Notes under the pieces: generated by a model
Database searches by the model: none
Told to the model about the DNA's origin: nothing
What the model saw: the letters and a program-made list of their open reading frames with translations, nothing else
Shown here: piece after piece, positions 5,934-14,794 of the stretch
Layout: each line of letters starts with the position of its first letter
Position numbering within the stretch: the stretch's first letter is position 1
Translations under genes and position numbers: made by a program
Assembly (NCBI GenBank): GCA_031549605.1
Contig: JAVBPM010000043.1
Coordinates: forward strand, 1-47,170
DNA length: 47,170 nucleotides
Direction: 5' to 3'
Origin: WRAI01 sp031549605
Lineage (GTDB): Bacteria > Bacillota > Clostridia > Oscillospirales > UBA929

Positions 5934-7021
5934 ATCCTGTGTGGAACACGCTGCTCGCGTTGTTTGTCAGCGGGCTGGTCGCCTTTGTGTCCACGCCGTT
6001 GGTGGGCAAGCTGGCTCATGTCATTGGCGCTATCGACGTGCCTAAGGACGAGCGCCGGATGCACAAGGTGCCCATTCCGCGTCTGGGCGGGCTGGCGGTC
6101 TTTGCCGGTTTTCTGGTGGCCGTCGTTGTGCTGCGGCTGGTTGACCCCGACTTTTACATCGACGACAAGCTGCTGGGGCTACTAATCGGCGCGGTGCTGA
6201 TTGTGGTCATCGGCGTGCTGGACGACATCCTGCGCCTGCCGGCGTGGGTCAAATTTCTCGTGCAGATTGGCGCCGCGTACATCGTGGTGCGCAGCGGCGT
6301 TGTCATTGACCGCATTGCCAACCCCTTTGAGAGCGGCAGCTTTATTGAAATGGGCGGCTGGGCCACGCCGGTGTCGATGCTGTGGATTATCGGCATGACC
6401 AACGCCATCAACTTTATTGACGGGCTGGACGGCCTGTCGGTAGGCGTGTCGGCCATCGGCTCAATCACCATTTTCATTGTCGCGGTGCTCAACGGCAACT
6501 GGCAGGTCGCCATTCTGATGGCGGCGCTGACCGGCGGCGCGATGGGCTTTCTGCCCTACAACATCAACCCCGCCACCATGTTTGTCGGCGACACCGGCGC
6601 TACGTTTCTCGGCTTTGTGCTGAGTACAGTGTCGATTATGGGACTGTTTAAGTTTACCGCCATCATCAGCTTTGCCGTGCCCTTCCTGATCTTGGGCCTG
6701 CCGCTGTTTGACTTGATTTTTGCCATTGTGCGCCGGTTGGCGCGCGGCGTCAGCCCGGCCACGGCCGACCGCAGCCATGTGCATCACAAGCTGGTTGACA
6801 TGGGCTTTTCGCAAAAAGAGGCGGTGGCCATTCTCTACGCCATCTCGGCCGTGCTGAGCATTGCCGCCGTGGTGGTTACCGCCGGCGGCGAGGTCAAGGC
6901 GCTGTTGTTTTTGCTGGCCGTGCTGGTTGCGCTGGGCATTGCCGTCTGGGTCGTGCTGCGCCAGAAGAATGGCAATGGCGACAGCGACAGTGACGACAGT
7001 CAGGCGTCATCGGAGGAATAA
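5930..7021 (+). CDS. Undecaprenyl-phosphate sugar-1-phosphate transferase (WecA/TagO family)
   Basis: A 363-aa polytopic membrane enzyme that moves a sugar-1-phosphate, usually GlcNAc-1-P, from a UDP-sugar to undecaprenyl phosphate. This starts lipid-linked synthesis of teichoic acid or other surface glycans. Family motifs seen: KDERRMHKVPIPRLGG near 40, GVLDDILRLP near 98, NAINFIDGLDGL near 160 and HVHHKLVDMGF near 280. The last motif separates WecA/TagO from MraY. About ten hydrophobic segments are present, with an acidic Ser/Asp-rich tail. It shares an ATGA junction with trpS. The donor sugar cannot be read from sequence. Confidence 0.9.
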   Translation: MNPVWNTLLALFVSGLVAFVSTPLVGKLAHVIGAIDVPKDERRMHKVPIPRLGGLAVFAGFLVAVVVLRLVDPDFYIDDKLLGLLIGAVLIVVIGVLDDILRLPAWVKFLVQIGAAYIVVRSGVVIDRIANPFESGSFIEMGGWATPVSMLWIIGMTNAINFIDGLDGLSVGVSAIGSITIFIVAVLNGNWQVAILMAALTGGAMGFLPYNINPATMFVGDTGATFLGFVLSTVSIMGLFKFTAIISFAVPFLILGLPLFDLIFAIVRRLARGVSPATADRSHVHHKLVDMGFSQKEAVAILYAISAVLSIAAVVVTAGGEVKALLFLLAVLVALGIAVWVVLRQKNGNGDSDSDDSQASSEE

Positions 7022-7023
7022 GT

Positions 7024-7791
7024 ATGTCACCACAGGACAATCGTCATAGCCGAAGCGCCGTTAAGGCGGTGCTGATTATGCTGCTCGTGCTCGCCGTAGT
7101 GGCCATTGCCGTATGGCTGCTGGTCGGCGGCGAGGACAACGGCTCGCCCACCGGCACACCGCGACCCAGCGGCGTCGGTGATGCGTCGCCCAGCCCGACC
7201 GCCGTGCTGCCACCCAGCCCGACGGCTACCGTCAACGTGTCGGTCGACACACTGGCCGATGAGCTGGCCGAGCGGCATCCCATTGACGCCTACAGCGTGC
7301 GCTATCAAATTGAGTATTTTTGGAGCGGCGGCCAAGGTGAGCACCAGTCGTCAGCGCTGCGCGACGTGTTTCGCAAAAACGGCAAGAGCAAGATTGAATT
7401 TGTCGACGCCGACGGCGCGGTCGAGCGCCATGTGTTGTACGACGCCGACGCCGTTTACACGTGGTATCCCGGCGACAGCGTCTACAAGACCGCCAACAGC
7501 CCCGTCAGTGTCGAGGACATGATTCAAGTGCCCTGTTACTGGGAGCTGTCGCTGTCTGACGACGACATCAAGCTGGCCGAACGCCGAGAGGAAAACGGCC
7601 GCGAGTTTATCTACTTTGAATTTGTCGACGCCACCATGGGCTATACGCACAAATACTGGCTGTCGACCGACTTTAATCTGCTGGAGCGTGCCGAAATGTA
7701 CAAGGGCGACACCAAGGTTTACCAAATGAGCGTGGTGGGCACGCCGTCGGCCGAGGTGCCCGGAGGCGAGCACTTCGAGCTGCCGCAGTGA
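7024..7791 (+). CDS. Membrane-anchored extracytoplasmic protein, function unknown
   Basis: A 255-aa protein with a basic start, one membrane segment (residues ~14-34) and a Pro/Ser/Thr-rich linker to about residue 72, then a soluble domain outside the cell. The soluble part (YQIEYFWSGGQGEHQSS, VLYDADAVYTWYPGD, EFIYFEFVDATMGYTHKYWL) alternates beta strands and recalls lipoprotein-carrier-like (LolA/LppX-type) folds. That is a resemblance of pattern only. There is no lipobox cysteine. It lies between the WecA/TagO-type gene and rsmB with 2-bp and overlapping junctions, so it is part of the same operon. Confidence 0.75.
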   Translation: MSPQDNRHSRSAVKAVLIMLLVLAVVAIAVWLLVGGEDNGSPTGTPRPSGVGDASPSPTAVLPPSPTATVNVSVDTLADELAERHPIDAYSVRYQIEYFWSGGQGEHQSSALRDVFRKNGKSKIEFVDADGAVERHVLYDADAVYTWYPGDSVYKTANSPVSVEDMIQVPCYWELSLSDDDIKLAERREENGREFIYFEFVDATMGYTHKYWLSTDFNLLERAEMYKGDTKVYQMSVVGTPSAEVPGGEHFELPQ

Positions 7792-9074
7792 TTATGGCCG
7801 GAAATGCCCGAACAGCCGCACTACGAGCCCTGACGGAGCAACGCCGTCAGGGCGTTTGGCTTGCCACGGCGCTGGACAAGGCGCTGGATGGGCTGGACGC
7901 GCGCGACGCGGCGCTGGCCACCTGGCTGTGCAACGGCGTGGAGCAGCATAAGCGGCTGCTCGACTTTTTTGTGCAGTCGAAATCGAGCCTGCCGCTGTCC
8001 AAGGTGCAGCCGCAGGTGCTGGACAGCTTGCGGCTGGCGGTCTACCAGCTGTGGGCGTCCGATTCCATTCCCGTCTCGGCGGCGGTGAACGAGGCGGTCA
8101 AGCAGATTAAGAAAAGCGCGGGGCCGCGTGCCGCAGGGTACGCCAACGCGCTGCTGCGCGCGCTGGCCAACAGCGACTGGGCGCTGCCTCCGCGCGAGCC
8201 GTTTGACAGCTTTCTGGCCGTGCGCTACAGCCTGCCCGACTGGCTGGCGGCGCGCTTTGTCGCGCAGCTGGGTGAGCCGGAGGCCGAGGCGCTGTGTGCG
8301 TGCATGAACACGCCGCCGCCCGTGACACTGAATTTCAACCCCCACCGCACCGACAAAGAAGCGCTGCGCGCTGCGCTGGTCGACATGGGACTGGAGCCGC
8401 GCGACCACGCGCTGTGGCCGCACTGCATTCAACTGGCCGGTGCCGCACGGCTCGACGACATTCCACAGTGGCGGTCGGGCGAGGTGTGGGTGGCTGATCC
8501 GGCGGCGTCGCTGGCGGTGGCCGCCGCGCAGCCGCAGCCGGGCATGGTGGTGCTGGACGCCTGTGCCGCGCCCGGCGGCAAGACGCTGGCCTGCGCCGCG
8601 CACCTGAACGGGCAGGGGAGCATCACAGCCTGTGACATTGCGCCGCGCCGTGTCGACGACCTCAAGGTTGCCGTCGCACGCGCCGGCTACGCTCATGTCG
8701 ACGTGCAGACGCGCGACGCCGGTGTCTTTGAGCCGGCGTGGCAAGACGCCTTTGATTTGGTCATCGCCGACTTACCCTGCTCTGGGTTGGGTGTGCTGGC
8801 CAAAAAGCCGGATATCCGCAACCGCACCGAGGCCGAAATAGCCCATCTGCCGGCGCTGCAGCTGTCGCTTTTAGACAATCTCTGCCGCTACGTCAAGCCG
8901 GGCGGACGGCTGCTGTACATCACCTGTACGCTGCTTGTCGAGGAAAACGAGGGCGTGGCCGACGCCTTTTCGCAGACGCACGATGACTATTCACGGCTGG
9001 CATGGAACACACTATGGCCGCATAGACATCAAACGGACGGGTTTTTCTACGCGCTGTGGGAGAAAAAGCAATGA
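7788..9074 (+). CDS. rsmB: 16S rRNA (cytosine(967)-C(5))-methyltransferase
   Basis: A 428-aa RsmB. Residues 1-130 are the NusB-like RNA-binding domain. The Rossmann methyltransferase domain has the SAM site VLDACAAPGGKTLACAA, the motif IV cysteine in ADLPCSGLGVLAKKPDIRNR and the nucleophile cysteine in ITCTLLVEEN. It methylates C967-equivalent cytosine in the small-subunit rRNA. The GTG at 7788 overlaps the preceding stop (GTGA); an ATG at 7794 is an equal alternative. It sits in the common Firmicutes order rsmB-rlmN-prpC-prkC-rsgA. A 10-bp hairpin (7827-7853) lies inside its first codons. Confidence 0.95.
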   Translation: MIMAGNARTAALRALTEQRRQGVWLATALDKALDGLDARDAALATWLCNGVEQHKRLLDFFVQSKSSLPLSKVQPQVLDSLRLAVYQLWASDSIPVSAAVNEAVKQIKKSAGPRAAGYANALLRALANSDWALPPREPFDSFLAVRYSLPDWLAARFVAQLGEPEAEALCACMNTPPPVTLNFNPHRTDKEALRAALVDMGLEPRDHALWPHCIQLAGAARLDDIPQWRSGEVWVADPAASLAVAAAQPQPGMVVLDACAAPGGKTLACAAHLNGQGSITACDIAPRRVDDLKVAVARAGYAHVDVQTRDAGVFEPAWQDAFDLVIADLPCSGLGVLAKKPDIRNRTEAEIAHLPALQLSLLDNLCRYVKPGGRLLYITCTLLVEENEGVADAFSQTHDDYSRLAWNTLWPHRHQTDGFFYALWEKKQ

Positions 9075-10108
9075 GCGCCGCGCTGTCCATGACGCCCGAG
9101 GCGTGGCAGACGTGGATGAAGCAGGCGGGTCAGCCGGCGTTTCGCGCCGGACAGGTCTTCGGCTGGCTGCACAAGGGTGTTGACTTTGCCGAGATGAGCA
9201 ATCTGCCCAAGGCGCTGCGCGACGCGCTGGCCGCCGAGTTTGGCGCTGTCTTTCCGCAGCTGAGTCAAAAGCAGGTGTCGTCCGACGGCACGGTCAAGTA
9301 CCTGTGGCGCATGGCTGACGGCCAGTGCGTTGAGAGCGTGGCCATGCGCTATAAATATGGCGTGTCGGCCTGCCTGTCGTCGCAGGTGGGTTGCCGCATG
9401 GGCTGCGCTTTTTGTGCCACGGCCAAAAACGGGCTGACGCGCGACCTGACGGCGGGCGAGATACTGGGTCAGCTGCTGGCCATGGGGCGCGAGGGCGGCC
9501 AAATGCCGGTCAAGCTGGTGCTGATGGGTATGGGCGAGCCGTTGGACAACGTCGACAACGTGCTGGCTTTTTTGCAGCTGGCGCACGAGCCGCGCGGCCT
9601 GAACATGAGCTATCGCCACATGTCGCTGTCGACCTGCGGGCTGGAAAAAGGGCTGCAAAGGCTGCTGGAAAGCAAGCTGCCGCTGACGCTGTCGGTGTCG
9701 CTGCACGCGCCCGACGACGAGACGCGCAGCGCCATTATGCCCAGCAACCGCGCGTTGGGCGTTGACAAATTGATAAATTATATTAAAATGTATTCAGAGG
9801 AAACGGGTCGCCGGGTCACGGTCGAATATGTTATGATACAGGGTGTGACCGATTTCGACAGTCAGGCCGACCGTCTGGCGGCGTTCTTCCGGCACACACC
9901 CATCCATGTGAACTTAATTGCGCTCAACACCGTTGAGGGCTCGGACTTACGGCCCACAGAGCGCCGGTCGATCGAGGCGTTTGCCGCGCGGCTGGCGGCC
10001 AAGGGCGTGAACACTACCGTGCGGCGCACATTGGGCGACGACATCGACGCCGCGTGCGGCCAACTGCGAGCCAAATCTATCCAAGGGAAGGATGACGACC
10101 CATGTTGA
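9071..10108 (+). CDS. rlmN: Dual-specificity 23S rRNA/tRNA adenine C2-methyltransferase
   Basis: A 345-aa radical SAM enzyme that makes 2-methyladenosine in 23S rRNA (A2503 equivalent) and in some tRNAs. The 4Fe-4S cysteines are C108, C112 and C115 in CRMGCAFC. GMGEPLDN and SVSLHAPDDETR are RlmN signatures. The methyl-carrier cysteine is probably in DIDAACGQL near the C-terminus. The ATG at 9071 overlaps the rsmB stop as ATGA; an upstream in-frame start at 9056 would lie within rsmB and is less likely. The 3' end overlaps the phosphatase gene by 7 bp. Confidence 0.96.
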   Translation: MSAALSMTPEAWQTWMKQAGQPAFRAGQVFGWLHKGVDFAEMSNLPKALRDALAAEFGAVFPQLSQKQVSSDGTVKYLWRMADGQCVESVAMRYKYGVSACLSSQVGCRMGCAFCATAKNGLTRDLTAGEILGQLLAMGREGGQMPVKLVLMGMGEPLDNVDNVLAFLQLAHEPRGLNMSYRHMSLSTCGLEKGLQRLLESKLPLTLSVSLHAPDDETRSAIMPSNRALGVDKLINYIKMYSEETGRRVTVEYVMIQGVTDFDSQADRLAAFFRHTPIHVNLIALNTVEGSDLRPTERRSIEAFAARLAAKGVNTTVRRTLGDDIDAACGQLRAKSIQGKDDDPC

Positions 10109-10833
10109 TCTGGGGCGCTACCGACAAAGGCAAGTCGCGTGCCGGCAACCAAGACGCCTACCAAATTATACGCAACGAGGACGATACCGGTCTGTGCGTC
10201 GTTTGTGACGGCATGGGCGGCGCGCGCGCCGGCGACGTGGCCAGCAAGGTGGCCTGCGAGACCTTTTGTGATGAAATCAAGCGTCGTACCAAGCACAACA
10301 TGAGCATCGCCAGCATGCGCAGCGCCATGATCGGCGCCGGCGAGATTGCCAACCGCGTTGTCTTTCAAATGTCCAATACCAACGCCGAGTACAGCGGCAT
10401 GGGCACCACGCTGGTGGCGGCTATGATAAGTGGTGACGAGGTGCTGGTTATGAACATCGGCGACAGCCGCGCCTATCTGCTGACCAACAATAAATTGAGC
10501 CGCATCACGCGCGACCACTCGCTGGCCGAGGACATGCTGCTGAGCGGCGGGCTGACGCCCGAGCAGGCGCGCAACTACCCCGGCAAGAACCTCATTACCC
10601 GCGCGCTGGGCACCGAAATGACCATTGAGGGCGACTTCTATCCGCTGAAAATGCTGCCGGGCGACTGCCTGCTGCTGTGCACTGACGGCCTTAGCAATAT
10701 GCTTGAGGACGCTGATATAGAACGCGTACTGACCGAGAACGTCGACTTGGGCTCCTGCTGTGACAAGCTGGTCGACTTCGCCAACGAACGCGGCGGGCTG
10801 GACAACATCACCGTTGCGCTGATTGCCTTTTAG
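10102..10833 (+). CDS. PP2C-family serine/threonine phosphatase (PrpC/Stp)
   Basis: A 243-aa metal-dependent protein phosphatase. The PP2C motifs run in order: GNQDAYQI, VVCDGMGGARAG, GMGTTLVAA, MNIGDSRAYLL, the TDGL block and DNITVALI. The aspartates in DGMGG, TDGL and DNIT coordinate the two catalytic metal ions. In Firmicutes this enzyme dephosphorylates the substrates of the PASTA kinase encoded next, forming a reversible Ser/Thr phosphorylation pair. Translational coupling with rlmN (7-bp overlap) and the 11-bp gap to the kinase ATG support co-expression. Confidence 0.95.
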   Translation: MLIWGATDKGKSRAGNQDAYQIIRNEDDTGLCVVCDGMGGARAGDVASKVACETFCDEIKRRTKHNMSIASMRSAMIGAGEIANRVVFQMSNTNAEYSGMGTTLVAAMISGDEVLVMNIGDSRAYLLTNNKLSRITRDHSLAEDMLLSGGLTPEQARNYPGKNLITRALGTEMTIEGDFYPLKMLPGDCLLLCTDGLSNMLEDADIERVLTENVDLGSCCDKLVDFANERGGLDNITVALIAF

Positions 10834-10844
10834 GGGGTTTGACT

Positions 10845-13355
10845 ATGGATCGTATGAATGATCGCTATATCGGGCGACTGCTGGACAACCGGTACGAAAT
10901 ACAGGAGCTGGTGGGCATAGGCGGCATGGCCTATGTCTATAAGGCGTTGTGCCACCGGCTTAACCGCATTGTGGCCGTTAAGATACTTAAAGACGAGTTT
11001 GTCAGCGACGAGGATTTCCGCCGTCGCTTCCACGCCGAGAGCCAGGCCGTGGCGCAGCTGTCGCACCCCAACATTGTGTCGGCCTACGACGTCAGCAAGT
11101 CGGACGAGTGTGAGTACATTGTCATGGAGTACATCGACGGCATGACGCTAAAGCAGTATATGCAGCGCAAGGGACCGTTGCCGTGGCGCGAGGCGCTGCA
11201 CTACGTCATTCAAATTGTCAAGGCGCTCAACCACGCCCATTCACGCGGCGTTATTCACCGCGACATCAAGCCGCAGAACATCATGCTGCTGCGCGACGGC
11301 AGCATCAAGGTGGCCGACTTCGGCATTGCGCGTTTTGCCTCGACGCAGAACACGCTGACCAAGGAGGCGCTGGGCAGCGTTCACTACATCTCGCCCGAGC
11401 AGGCGCGCGGCAGCCAGATTGACGTGCGCAGTGACATCTACTCGACCGGCGTCGTCATGTACGAGATGCTGACCGGTCGGCTGCCCTACGAGGGCGATTC
11501 GCCCGTGTCGGTGGCCATTCAGCACATCAACTCCATGCCCTTGACGCCGCGCGACATCAACCCCGACATCCCCGAGGCGCTGGAGGCCATCACCATGAAG
11601 GCCATGGCGCCCAACATCAACAACCGCTTTGTCGACACCGAGGATATGCTCTACGATTTGGAGGAGTTTCGCAAGAACCCCAACATCGTGTTCCACTATC
11701 ATCAGGAGCCGGCCGCTGTGGCCGCGCGCCCTGCCGAGCCGACACAGGCCATGGCGCCGGTGCATTTTGTGCCGTCGCCCGAGGCTGTTGACGCCGCCAA
11801 TGGCGTCGGCGCGCCCGCCGCGCCGCTGATGGCCGAGCTTAACAACGAGGAGCCGAGCATTCGCGACATGATGGTTAAGCGCAAGACCGCCACCGCGGCT
11901 GGCGGCAAAAAGAAGAAGAAACGCCACAACTACACCTTTACGCTGGGCGCGCTGGCCGTGCTCATCCTCGTCGGCGGTCTGGCCGCGCTGTTCTTCGTCA
12001 TTATGAACGGCATGGGCGGCGGCGAAGACAACAACGAGGCCACCGTGCCGATGCTGGTGGGCGAGCTGGCGACCACGGTGCTCAGCGACACCAAGTATGA
12101 GTTTGAAATCAGCGCCGAAAACCCCGTTTACAGCAACGAGTATGACACCGGCTTTATCGTCGACCAGAACCCCAAGGCCGACACCAAGGCGATCAAGGGG
12201 AGCACCATCACGATCGTTGTCTGCCTTGGGCCGCTGCCGCTCACACTGCCCGACTACAAGGGCGAGACCGAGGTTGATGTGCTTGAAAAGCTGCGCGCAT
12301 TGCAGCTGGAGGTCGAGACGGTTGAGGAGTACTTCGACGACGTCGAGCCCGGTCTTGTCGGCGGCACCATGCCCGCCGCCGGCGCCAAGCTCAAGGACTT
12401 GAAATCGATTACTGTGAAAATCAGCAAGGGCGGCGCGCCGGTTACCGTGCCCGACCTGAAGAATAAATCCAAGGCCAACGCCAAGACCGCGCTGGAGGAG
12501 GTCGGGCTAGTGCTGGGCGCTGTCACCTTTGACGCCGGCGACGGCGAGGTGAGGAACGGCAACGTGCTGCGCCAGTCGATTGCCGCCGACCAGCAGGCGC
12601 CTAAGGGTACGGCCGTCGACATTGTTGTCGTCGACACGAGTCTGGACGAGTCGACCGTGATAGTGCCCAACCTGCTGGGCATGGACATCAACGACGTCAA
12701 GAATAACAGCGAGATTACCGACAATTTCAAAATTGAGATTAAAGAGACGCGCGAGTACAGCGACACCATTGACAACAACGGCGTCATCAAGCAGTCGCCC
12801 AAGGCCAACAACAAGGCCGACAAGGGCTCGACCATCACCGTTACACTCAGCAAGGGCGCCAAGCCCGGCCCGATGCCCAACGTCAAGGGCAAGTCGATTA
12901 ACGACGCCACCGACGCGCTGGAGGCGCTGGGGTTGACCGTCAGCAGCAGCAAGCGCGAGGAGTACTCGACCAGCGTTGAGGTCGGCAAGGTTATCGGTAC
13001 CGACCCGGCCGCCGGCGATCCGCAGCCCGAGGACGGGCTGGTCAAGCTGATTGTCAGCCTGGGTCCCGAGGCCACCGCTACGCCGCCGCCGACGCAGGCG
13101 CCGACCCCGTCGCCTGTCGCCACGACACCGCCGCCGACGGCGTATGAGAACATCAAGGTCATGCTGCCCACCGACGTCACCGGTTCGGTGCGCTGCCGTG
13201 TCTATCAAAACGTCACACTTATCTACGACAAGACGCACGATGTGGCCGACGGCTCGTTTAAGTTCAGCACCAACGGCTATGCCAACGACGTCATCAAGGT
13301 CATGTTTGGCGAGGTCGTCGCCTACACCACCACGCTGGGCGCGCTCGGCAGCTGA
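10845..13355 (+). CDS. prkC: PASTA-domain Ser/Thr protein kinase (PrkC/Stk1 type)
   Basis: An 836-aa membrane kinase. Residues 1-270 form a Hanks-type kinase domain (GIGGMAYVYKA glycine loop, VAVKIL lysine, HRDIKPQN catalytic loop, DFGIARF, and GSVHYISPEQARG). A basic linker and one membrane segment (about 365-388) follow. Five extracellular PASTA repeats of about 65 residues come next; such repeats bind muropeptide stems or lipid II. A Pro/Thr linker and a ~60-residue beta-rich tail end the protein, beyond the usual PASTA array. The ATG at 10845 is preferred to the in-frame TTG at 10839 because GGGGG precedes it at workable distance. It overlaps rsgA by one base. Confidence 0.96.
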   Translation: MDRMNDRYIGRLLDNRYEIQELVGIGGMAYVYKALCHRLNRIVAVKILKDEFVSDEDFRRRFHAESQAVAQLSHPNIVSAYDVSKSDECEYIVMEYIDGMTLKQYMQRKGPLPWREALHYVIQIVKALNHAHSRGVIHRDIKPQNIMLLRDGSIKVADFGIARFASTQNTLTKEALGSVHYISPEQARGSQIDVRSDIYSTGVVMYEMLTGRLPYEGDSPVSVAIQHINSMPLTPRDINPDIPEALEAITMKAMAPNINNRFVDTEDMLYDLEEFRKNPNIVFHYHQEPAAVAARPAEPTQAMAPVHFVPSPEAVDAANGVGAPAAPLMAELNNEEPSIRDMMVKRKTATAAGGKKKKKRHNYTFTLGALAVLILVGGLAALFFVIMNGMGGGEDNNEATVPMLVGELATTVLSDTKYEFEISAENPVYSNEYDTGFIVDQNPKADTKAIKGSTITIVVCLGPLPLTLPDYKGETEVDVLEKLRALQLEVETVEEYFDDVEPGLVGGTMPAAGAKLKDLKSITVKISKGGAPVTVPDLKNKSKANAKTALEEVGLVLGAVTFDAGDGEVRNGNVLRQSIAADQQAPKGTAVDIVVVDTSLDESTVIVPNLLGMDINDVKNNSEITDNFKIEIKETREYSDTIDNNGVIKQSPKANNKADKGSTITVTLSKGAKPGPMPNVKGKSINDATDALEALGLTVSSSKREEYSTSVEVGKVIGTDPAAGDPQPEDGLVKLIVSLGPEATATPPPTQAPTPSPVATTPPPTAYENIKVMLPTDVTGSVRCRVYQNVTLIYDKTHDVADGSFKFSTNGYANDVIKVMFGEVVAYTTTLGALGS

Positions 13356-14212
13356 TGACTGTTCAAGGATTGATTGTAAAGGGCGTCGGCGGTCTGTACA
13401 CGGTGCGGACTGCCGACGGCCACTGCCTAACCTGCCGTTTGCGCGGCAGGTTTCGCTTTGACGGCCGAACACCCATGGTGGGCGACCGCGTGATTTGCAC
13501 CGACGACGAGGGCGGCCGCATCGACGAGCTGCTTGAGCGCGTCAACAGCCTGGTTCGGCCGCCGCTGGCCAACCTCGACACGCTGCTGCTGGTGCTGTCA
13601 CAGGCGCCGCCGCGCAGCGACCCGGCCATGGTCGACGCGCTGACCGTGGCCGCCGAGCACAACGAGGTGCGCGTTGTCATTGCCGTAAACAAGACCGATT
13701 TGGCCGACGGCAGCGTGTGGCAGCGGCGCTTTGCCGCCACCGGCTACCCCGTGTTTTGCGTCAGCGCCGCCACCGGCGAGGGCGTCGACGCGCTGCGCGA
13801 CGCGCTCAAGGGCCAGACCGTCGCGTTGGCCGGTCATTCCGGCGTCGGCAAGTCGAGCCTGATGAACGCCGTGTTTCCGTCGCTGGCGCTGCAAACGGGC
13901 GAAATCAGCGCCCGTAACCGGCTGGGGCGCCACACCACGCGCCACGTCGAGCTGCTGGCGTGTGACGGCTGCTACGTTGCCGACACGCCCGGCTTCAGCG
14001 TCTTTGACGCCAGCGGCGCTGAACAGATGACGCGCGAACAGCTGGCGCACTGCTTTCCCGAATTTCGCGACTGGCTAACCGGCTGCCGCTGGCGCGACTG
14101 TCGCCACGAGAAGGACGACGAATGCGCTGTGCTGCAAGCGCTCGCCGACGGCAAAATCAATGCGGAGCGCCATGCCAGCTATGTGCAAATGGCGGCAAAA
14201 TGCAAGCGCTAG
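13355..14212 (+). CDS. rsgA: Ribosome small subunit-dependent GTPase A
   Basis: A 285-aa circularly permuted GTPase for late 30S assembly. Order of motifs: N-terminal OB fold, then G4 (NKTD near 111), then the P-loop GHSGVGKSS near 161, then G3 DTPGF. This G4-G1-G3 order defines the family. The C-terminal zinc knuckle (CRWRDCRHEKDDEC) is complete. It is the last gene of the long operon starting near 3.7 kb. The rpe and thiamine pyrophosphokinase genes that often follow rsgA are not here, and I see no clear terminator. Confidence 0.96.
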   Translation: MTVQGLIVKGVGGLYTVRTADGHCLTCRLRGRFRFDGRTPMVGDRVICTDDEGGRIDELLERVNSLVRPPLANLDTLLLVLSQAPPRSDPAMVDALTVAAEHNEVRVVIAVNKTDLADGSVWQRRFAATGYPVFCVSAATGEGVDALRDALKGQTVALAGHSGVGKSSLMNAVFPSLALQTGEISARNRLGRHTTRHVELLACDGCYVADTPGFSVFDASGAEQMTREQLAHCFPEFRDWLTGCRWRDCRHEKDDECAVLQALADGKINAERHASYVQMAAKCKR

Positions 14213-14313
14213 CCGCAGACGGTGGTCAAAATTTCCAGCTGCGACGCGCACGATTCAGCACTTTTACACAGATAATATTGATGCAAACCCACCATCGTTA
14301 AGCATTGTGTCGA

Positions 14314-14342
14314 TTGACGAAAAAGGGCGCGGCGCGTATTAT
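14314..14342 (+). promoter_or_regulatory. Promoter of the HPr gene
   Basis: TTGACG (14314-14319), 17 bp, TATTAT (14337-14342). It lies 62 bp upstream of the HPr start. Nothing else recognisable is in the 14213-14404 gap. Confidence 0.6.
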
Positions 14343-14404
14343 GGAGTATATTCACCCCGTGCGAGGGTTTGAGAAAAATAACCGCCTTGAAGGAGGAGTA
14401 CCAC

Positions 14405-14668
14405 ATGTACGCCAAGGAGTTTACCATCAACAATTCCGTTGGGCTACACGCGCGTCCCGCCACATTCTTCATTCAGAAAGCCAACGAGTACAAGTCGAGC
14501 ATCAACGTTGAGAAGGACGAGCGCAACGTCAACGCCAAGAGCCTGCTGGGCGTGCTGTCGCTGGGCATTGTGCGCGGCACCGAAATTCGCATCACCGCCA
14601 ACGGTCCCGATGAAGAAGAGGCTGTCAACGCGCTCGGCGAAATGATCGAGTCCGATTTCGCCGAGTAA
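14405..14668 (+). CDS. HPr family phosphocarrier protein
   Basis: An 87-aa HPr. His15 in the GLHARPA motif is the phosphate acceptor used in the PTS. Ser46 in NAKSLLGVLSLGI matches the regulatory site phosphorylated by HPr kinase in Gram-positives. Having both argues for a genuine HPr rather than a Crh-type protein. The ATG at 14405 sits 6 nt after GGAGGAG; the upstream in-frame extension to 14369 lacks such a site. The gene stands alone with its own promoter, and no enzyme I or other PTS gene is in the window. Confidence 0.93.
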   Translation: MYAKEFTINNSVGLHARPATFFIQKANEYKSSINVEKDERNVNAKSLLGVLSLGIVRGTEIRITANGPDEEEAVNALGEMIESDFAE

Positions 14669-14731
14669 AAGCGTCACGCACAACTGAATATTGCAAATAG
14701 TTTACAGATAATGGATTTTCGGTTTTGCCGA

Positions 14732-14760
14732 TTGCTCCGTTGTCTGTTTTCTGTTACAAT
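14732..14760 (+). promoter_or_regulatory. Promoter of the uvrC operon
   Basis: TTGCTC (14732-14737), 17 bp, TACAAT (14755-14760), 34 bp upstream of the uvrC start. The -10 is a strong match. Confidence 0.6.
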
Positions 14761-14794
14761 GGCATAACTGAGCCGCAGAGACGGAGGTGTGCGC

